Shown here in pieces: positions 58,512 to 64,000 of a stretch of 64,000 nucleotides of DNA; the stretch's first letter is position 1; each line of letters starts with the position of its first letter. Where the stretch lies: positions 42,251,366-42,315,365 of the forward strand of contig CAIIXF020000001.1 of assembly GCA_903813345.2 (NCBI GenBank), read 5' to 3'. The notes under the pieces were generated by a model that searched no databases, was not told where the DNA came from, and was given only the letters and a program-made list of their open reading frames with translations. This DNA is from Owenia fusiformis (taxonomy: Eukaryota > Annelida > Polychaeta > Sabellida > Oweniidae). Made by a program: the position numbers and the translations under genes.

Positions 58512-61481
58512 CTAAGAGCGCAAGCTCATGTTGAGTAAAGAAATTTTATCACGCTCAACATACTTTTTCATCATGTGTAGCTCTCTACACCTCACAGGGG
58601 TAGTTTTATCAATGCCAATGAAATCATTCAGCACTGAGTCAGATTGTAAGTCAGATATAAGCTCCTTTGGTAGCCCAACAAATGTGAAATTGTTGATTTG
58701 TGATTTTTCAATAATGTTTGCTTTGTTATTCACAAGCACAATGAGTGATTTTATTTCTGGAAACTGTGTGGCCATAGAGAGAATAGTGAGCAGATATTGA
58801 TTATCAGATTTTGTTTTTGGTAATGGACCAACACAGTCAATAAGAACCTTACTGAATGGTTCATCAAATGCAGGTATAAGTTGTGAAGGAGCAATTGAGA
58901 TTTTCTGGTTAGGTTTCCCTACCATTTGACATGTATGACAAGACCTACAATACTCTTGGACATCTTGTTTTAATTTGGGCCAATAGAAATGGTTGAGTAT
59001 TTTATGGTATGTTTTAGTTACTCCTAAATGACCTGCCATAGGCGAATCATGAGCTAGACTCAAGATTTCCTTATGATATGATTTTGGGACAATAATTTGA
59101 TGCACAATTGCCCAATCGTCTTCAGGGGAAGCTTCAGGAGGTCTCCACTTTCGCATTAATATGCCATCCTTTTTGTAGAAACAAACAGGGACCTTGTCAG
59201 CTTCATCAATAGTAAGACATCTTTTATGAAGATCAATGAGTGAGGGATCATGCTCTTGTTCATAAATTAACATGTGTTTAGAATGAGGATCATTTTTCAA
59301 AGAATCACTATCAGAAATAGAGGATGAAACCTCAGAACAAGGAGGAGATGAAACCTCATGAACACTAGCAGAAGAAGATGAAACTTCATCGGGACTAGCA
59401 AGAGCGGGCGAAACCGCATCAAAATAGTGATCCTGCTCAGAAGGTGAATCACCTCTGGCAATAGGCTTTTTCAATGAAGAATTTGCCTCAATAGATGACT
59501 GCTTGGCTCGAACAGAAGGCTGTTTCAATGAAGAATTTGCCTTTAAAATAGGATAAGGATCATCTTTAACAAGTGGTGAGTGACATTCATCATCAAACAA
59601 GGAGCTTAAAAACCCACTATCAAAGTCATCTCCCACAGACGAATCCCCGCTATTAGCTAACCTTTTAGCCATAGCCCTAGTAACAGCACAAGCAGGATAT
59701 ATATCAGAGTCCTTTTGGACAGAATCCTCAATAGAACAAGGCTGATCAGAAACAATGGGGTCTAATGATACCTTACCCCCAGCTAAATCATTGCCTAAAA
59801 GCAATGCGACTCCTTCAACAGGAAGTTGTGGCCTAACACCAACAATAACTGGCCCTTTGACTAACTCTGATGTGATATGAATATGATGGAGGGGAACTTT
59901 AGTAAAACCTAATTCAATGCCTTGCATCAAAATATGGGTACCTGTGAATGACTCCTCAGATAAAGGAAGGACACCTTCTAACAACAAAGTCTGAGATGCA
60001 CCCGTGTCTCTAAGAATCTTAACAGGCTTTGAATTGGTATCATCACTTGACAGTGACACAGATCCTTCCGACATGAAAGGCTTATAATCCTCCATAATAT
60101 CACTATGAGTAGATTTCTCAGTATGAGTATATGAATCCCAAACAATGGGCTTTCTTGAAATGGGAACTGTAGCACAACCATTTGAATGAGCAGAACCAGA
60201 CATCTCTCTTCTATTCTTAATCCTATAGCATTCAGAAATAAGATGACCAGGCTTTTTACAATAATTACAGGTGACATTTGATTTTGGACCTGAAGAATTT
60301 GATTGATCTGATTTTGAGCTAGAACTCTGTGATGAATTAGACTGGTCTTTTGCTTTGTTTGATGTATTTGATGATGAGGACTGATTTGATTTAGAGTCAT
60401 ATGAAGGTTTGTTACCCTGATAACCCCTATAGTTAGGATTGCCCTTGATAAAACTACCTTTATGAGTAAGAGCATAATCATCAGACAGGGTGGCAGCTTG
60501 ACTCAAAGTTTCTACCTTGTGTTCATCTAAGTAAGTTCTAATGTGATACTGAACACAGTTTTTAAATTGTTCTATAAGCATTAGCTCTCTGAGCTTCTTA
60601 AACTCTTCAGATACATCTTTAGAGACAAGCCACCTGTCAAAAAGCTGCTCTTGCTCTCGAGCAAACTCAACATGGGTTTGGTCACTCTGTTTGTGGGCAT
60701 TTCTAAATTTTTGTCTGTAAGCTTCTGGTACTAGTTCATAAGCTTTAAGAATTGCATTTTTAACTAGGTCATAATCAGAGCATACTTCTCCAGAGAGAGA
60801 GGCAAATATTTCACTTGCTTTACCAATAAATACACTCTGGAGCATAACTGGCCATGCAGATTTAGGCCAATCGAGGCTTTGAGCGACTTTTTCAAAATGC
60901 GTAAAGTATTTATCAACATTTTTCTCCTGAAATTTAGGTACAAATTTGAGAAATTTTGAAGCGTCAAACCTATTTTCAAAATGTTGATGCATAGTAGCAT
61001 GTTCATCAGTTTTTGATTGAGCTTCTATCTCAAGGCGTTTTAATTCAATTTCTCTTTGAATTTCTTGTTCTCTCATTTGTCTTTCATTTTCTCTTAATCT
61101 TATTTCTTTTTCACTTTCTCTTTTTTCTCTTTCATTTTGAATTTCTAACTCTTTTTCTCTCAATTCTTTTTCATTTTGCAACTCTTTTTCTCTCAATTCC
61201 CTAATTTCTCTTTCTTTTTGAATTTCTAACTCTTTCTCTCTCAATTCAAGTTCTTTAAGCCTAATAGGATCAGTATGCTCGACATGCTGGGCTGGCTCCT
61301 CAGGCAGAAGTGATTCTGCGATCAAATATTGAAGTACAAAGCTTTTGATTGTACCTTTATTGTATGAGCTTTTGACTGACAGGCCAACATGTTTTGCAAT
61401 TGCCAGAAGTTCAGTTTTCTTTAAATCATCAAATTCCTCCAAAGAGGGCGCTTCTAAAAATGTCTCAACCTCAAAACTCAT
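58512..61481 (-). CDS. Gag-protease-integrase(partial) polyprotein, 989 aa
   Basis: Residues 15-52 resemble a SAP-like helix pair (LKKTELLAIAKHVGLSV). Residues 75-155 are a highly charged coiled coil of REKELE-type repeats. Residues ~165-340 are a Gag capsid region with SCAN-like features (YRQKFRNAHK; LRELMLIEQFKNCV). C405-x2-C408-x4-H413-x4-C418 is a CCHC knuckle after a Ser/Asn/Gln-rich linker. D492-TGAS is the aspartic protease active site, with LLGNDLAGG at ~561. H811/H818/C845/C848 form the integrase zinc finger. D882 and D944 match the first two catalytic Asp. The frame then jumps near residue 956 to the integrase tail (RELHMMKKYVERD), so the catalytic Glu and the central core are missing. 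RT and RNase H are absent. The frame is unbroken, unusual for a deleted copy. The integrase part should be inactive; Gag and protease could be functional. Confidence 0.92.
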   Translation of the reverse strand: MSFEVETFLEAPSLEEFDDLKKTELLAIAKHVGLSVKSSYNKGTIKSFVLQYLIAESLLPEEPAQHVEHTDPIRLKELELREKELEIQKEREIRELREKELQNEKELREKELEIQNEREKRESEKEIRLRENERQMREQEIQREIELKRLEIEAQSKTDEHATMHQHFENRFDASKFLKFVPKFQEKNVDKYFTHFEKVAQSLDWPKSAWPVMLQSVFIGKASEIFASLSGEVCSDYDLVKNAILKAYELVPEAYRQKFRNAHKQSDQTHVEFAREQEQLFDRWLVSKDVSEEFKKLRELMLIEQFKNCVQYHIRTYLDEHKVETLSQAATLSDDYALTHKGSFIKGNPNYRGYQGNKPSYDSKSNQSSSSNTSNKAKDQSNSSQSSSSKSDQSNSSGPKSNVTCNYCKKPGHLISECYRIKNRREMSGSAHSNGCATVPISRKPIVWDSYTHTEKSTHSDIMEDYKPFMSEGSVSLSSDDTNSKPVKILRDTGASQTLLLEGVLPLSEESFTGTHILMQGIELGFTKVPLHHIHITSELVKGPVIVGVRPQLPVEGVALLLGNDLAGGKVSLDPIVSDQPCSIEDSVQKDSDIYPACAVTRAMAKRLANSGDSSVGDDFDSGFLSSLFDDECHSPLVKDDPYPILKANSSLKQPSVRAKQSSIEANSSLKKPIARGDSPSEQDHYFDAVSPALASPDEVSSSSASVHEVSSPPCSEVSSSISDSDSLKNDPHSKHMLIYEQEHDPSLIDLHKRCLTIDEADKVPVCFYKKDGILMRKWRPPEASPEDDWAIVHQIIVPKSYHKEILSLAHDSPMAGHLGVTKTYHKILNHFYWPKLKQDVQEYCRSCHTCQMVGKPNQKISIAPSQLIPAFDEPFSKVLIDCVGPLPKTKSDNQYLLTILSMATQFPEIKSLIVLVNNKANIIEKSQINNFTFVGLPKELISDLQSDSVLNDFIGIDKTTPVRCRELHMMKKYVERDKISLLNMSLRS

Positions 61482-61570
61482 TTTCGATTAATTGCTGTCT
61501 TCACAATTTAAATATACAAGTTTTGGATTTTGAATTTTAAAATATTTGTATTTTAGCTTGTTGTAGTTGG

Positions 61571-61588
61571 ATCCCGGACGAGCCCCCA
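61571..61588 (-). other. Primer-binding site, tRNA-Pro type
   Basis: Minus strand TGGGGGCTCGTCCGGGAT, 18 bases, beginning 5 bases (GAAAT) after the 5' LTR end. This is the sequence complementary to the 3' end of tRNA-Pro, the same site as in several gammaretroviruses. Confidence 0.9.
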
Positions 61589-61593
61589 ATTTC

Positions 61594-62465
61594 TGTTACG
61601 TTCGAAAATAACAGAAAGTAAAAACAGCAATTAAATTATGATAACAATATATTTATATTTTGAAAACTAAATAATATAACAATGATATAAAGGAGGTTTA
61701 ATACTTAAGTGATGTCCAATCAATGGTACGGCTTATTCTTGATGTCGATAAATATCCTTAACGATCCTTGAGAATGTTCCAGATCACGAAAGTTTCAATA
61801 ATCGTTAATAGTTCTCCAATGTTTGTAATAATCCAATAATGTTCGTCGTAATCCTATAATGTTCGTATCCAATAATGTTTAATGATAATCCACAAATGTT
61901 TGATGATAATCCACAAATGTTTATGATAATCCACGAATGTATATGATAATCCGTATATAGTGTGTGTTGTAATATATGTCCATATAAAGTCCTCAGGTTG
62001 TGTGTTTGTAGTGTTATAAATGTTCCCACAGTAGGTGTCTGTAATATTCCGCTAAGAAGATGTCCTTTGATCAACTTTGAAATTCTGCTTTATTTAGTTC
62101 CTTTGAGATGTCCAGTTATGATGATTTAATTATCTGCTAATGAGAGTCACTGTGCTGTTCTTTTTATAATGTGAAAGAATGATCCAGAAACGAATCTTCT
62201 GGAACTACATCTTGATTGGACATCTTTAGTGACATGATTAAATTTTAATGAATGGTTATAATTTCTAGAACTATCTGGATGGTCAAGGGTTAATGAGTCA
62301 TTCAGTTCAGTTTTGTTTTAAAGATACAGTGTATAATGTCATTGTGACCTTGACCTAAGATCTCTAATGAAGAATAGCTCAACATATACAGCAAGCATAC
62401 ATTACAAATTAAACTATAGGTGAATATAGTAGAATATAATATACATGTAGCTCACTACTGTAACA
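61594..62465 (-). repeat. 5' LTR
   Basis: 872 bp, TGTTAC...GTAACA ends. It would hold the promoter for the minus-strand genomic transcript. No differences from the 3' LTR were noticed on reading. Confidence 0.95.
62160..62168 (-). promoter_or_regulatory. TATA-like box in 5' LTR
   Basis: TATAAAAAG on the minus strand, ~300 bases inside the upstream edge of the LTR and ~70 bases before AATAAA. Its position fits the U3/R promoter (same sequence at 57538-57546 in the 3' LTR). Confidence 0.5.
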
Positions 62466-62469
62466 AGTG

Positions 62470-64000
62470 TCAATTTTTGATGTATTTCTCTACTCTGAAT
62501 GACCAAATTCGAGCTAATACTATCTCAAAAGTCCCAATTCTCTAGGCCAGAGTCAAATCTGATCAAATCTGTCATCATTTTTCAAATCAGGAGGTTGTTG
62601 AATGGAATACTATAGCAAAAAATGATAATTCTAGTAAAATTCCGCCTAAGTAGGCCAAATTTGCCCAATTTTCTGGTTCACGGTTCAGTGATTTTGGCTA
62701 AAAATTGCAATATGCAATAAAATACTCAATTTCTTAACACGACATTGTAAAATGTCACCATCAGGCAGTAGATTTCATGATGTAAATGAAAAACTGGTCA
62801 AAAAAGGAAAACCATTGGGTTCTTGGGAAAATGACCCCAGGGGTAATGAAGTAGCCATATTTTTCATAATTACTGTCAGAATATTCTTAAACTGCACAAA
62901 ACTACTTGAAAAACTCTAGTACATTGGAAAAACGCAATTTCAGGCCAGATATCATCCAACTATGTTACTATTTGGCCCAAATGACTTAATACGTCACTTC
63001 CGCTGAATAGAAAAAAGTAGTTTTCAAAAATGAATGTAGTCCCAACACAATATTGATTATGACGAGTCAGTAAGCTAGTATGTAGGCACAATTGTCATCT
63101 TTTTGCAATGACAACATGCCATTTCTTCTGAAAATGCGTTCACTTGGGTTATCTGGAGGAAAATTTCGAATCAAGTGGCGTATTAATTTTGCCTTCATTT
63201 TTGTGAATTTCAATTACTGTCAGCAGAGAGAGGGGGTTGTGTCACAATTGACCAATTATTTCAAAAAGTAGATGTTTGGCCCCTATTGAGTTTAGTGTCA
63301 AAATGTAGCTTAGACATAGGTTTAGAACCTCAGATAGGCCAGTGAGACTACATAAATCCATAACTCGAGATAAAAAGTCAGGAGTTTGACCTTTTGCCCA
63401 TTGACTAGTATGGTGACGTGAATTAGGGCAGTTTGGCCATTAGAGAGGACAAGATAGAAAACTAAGATGGGTTTGGAAAGTGGAGGAAAGTTTAAGATCT
63501 GTGGAAATGGAATTATGTAGAACTTTGTACGATTTGGAAACTAGAAAATAAAGTGAAGAAGAAAATCAAATAAAGTCTCGGCCTTAATGTTTAGGAACTT
63601 TAGATCCGTTTACCAATAAGGAACACCAATGACATTCACTTGATTATAAAAGACTTTAAGTAATAACGAACATTGATGGTCAAGGTGGTCATTTTAAATT
63701 AACGGACAGTAGCAGATGCATGCATGTAATACAATATCTGGCTAAAGATAGTATTAAAAGTGAATACTAAATGTTAATGGGTATAAGTGAATAGTCAGAT
63801 CAGGGCCTGCTTGTAAGCAGTTGCATATATGGGACAATTTACGATCATTGATATTTTAAAAATCTGTTGTTGTACTAGAGACTGCGACATATATGTTGAT
63901 TTCATGGACATGCAATATGTTATTTTTTGTTGACCAGACTTTAAGCAATCATTACTACAAGGTACCTGTTTGGAATATTGCGTGTCTTTTAAAAAATACC
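62470..64000. other. No recognisable feature
   Basis: AT-rich flanking DNA to the window end, without open frames of note or repeats I can support. Confidence 0.45.

Larger units (their letters stand above)
56972..62465 (-). mobile_element. Non-autonomous Ty3/gypsy LTR retrotransposon, 5494 bp
   Basis: Complete in structure. It has two 872-bp LTRs starting TGTTAC and ending GTAACA, and AGTG duplicated at 56968-56971 and 62466-62469. The primer-binding site lies 5 bases inside the 5' LTR and a polypurine tract abuts the 3' LTR. Transcription is on the minus strand. One long open frame encodes Gag, protease and an incomplete integrase. No reverse transcriptase or RNase H is present anywhere inside, so movement must depend on a related full-length element. 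LTR identity suggests very recent insertion. In the SCAN-Gag (Gmr1-like) gypsy group integrase precedes RT, which would explain protease running straight into integrase here. Confidence 0.93.

Noticed and set aside
56972-62465. Endogenous retrovirus with envelope
   Set aside because: No envelope-like frame or membrane-spanning glycoprotein signature lies between the polyprotein stop and the polypurine tract.

Overview
This is non-coding, AT-rich animal DNA, most likely from a marine or other aquatic invertebrate. The basis is the mix of elements: CR1-like LINEs with a 2A-type motif, an intron-bearing integrase DNA transposon of Ginger type, mariner-like elements and a Ty3/gypsy element with SCAN-like Gag. 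The species cannot be read from the sequence. I found no convincing host gene. Every protein-level similarity I can support belongs to a transposable element.

Layout. 1-5.8 kb: foldback hairpins and a 2.2 kb satellite (2338-4556). 5.8-8.2 kb: 31-bp AT-rich minisatellites and a large inverted repeat. 8.2-13.6 kb: mostly unannotatable, with a mariner-derived foldback (10802-11796). 13.6-19.2 kb: a dense nest of palindromic elements, one with a clear 5-bp target duplication. 19.2-33 kb: an AT-rich ~0.5 kb repeat family. One copy is split by a 7.6 kb element (20280-27910) with 240-bp terminal inverted repeats and a 5-bp target duplication. That element carries a nested 3.3 kb element and a 2.2 kb nearly G-free A/C tract. 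33.2-34.6 kb: three copies of one unit in alternating orientation, two keeping a similar open frame. 37-43 kb: several MITE-like inverted repeats, including a near-perfect 128-bp-arm palindrome.

43.3-52.5 kb reads as one old plus-strand CR1-like LINE broken into colinear pieces: a 2A-bearing N-terminus, reverse transcriptase, then the C-terminal tail. A second LINE tail, a tRNA-like sequence and a decayed Ginger-like transposon (47678-51364) lie inside it. The Ginger-like integrase gene still shows spliceable introns, and its catalytic Glu codon is split by one of them. 53.9-55.7 kb holds two mariner-like elements.

56.97-62.47 kb is the best-preserved locus: a 5.5 kb minus-strand LTR retrotransposon. 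It has two 872-bp LTRs that look identical, a 4-bp target duplication, a tRNA-Pro primer-binding site and one intact 989-codon gag-protease-integrase frame. It lacks reverse transcriptase, RNase H and part of integrase, so it looks like a recently moved non-autonomous element.
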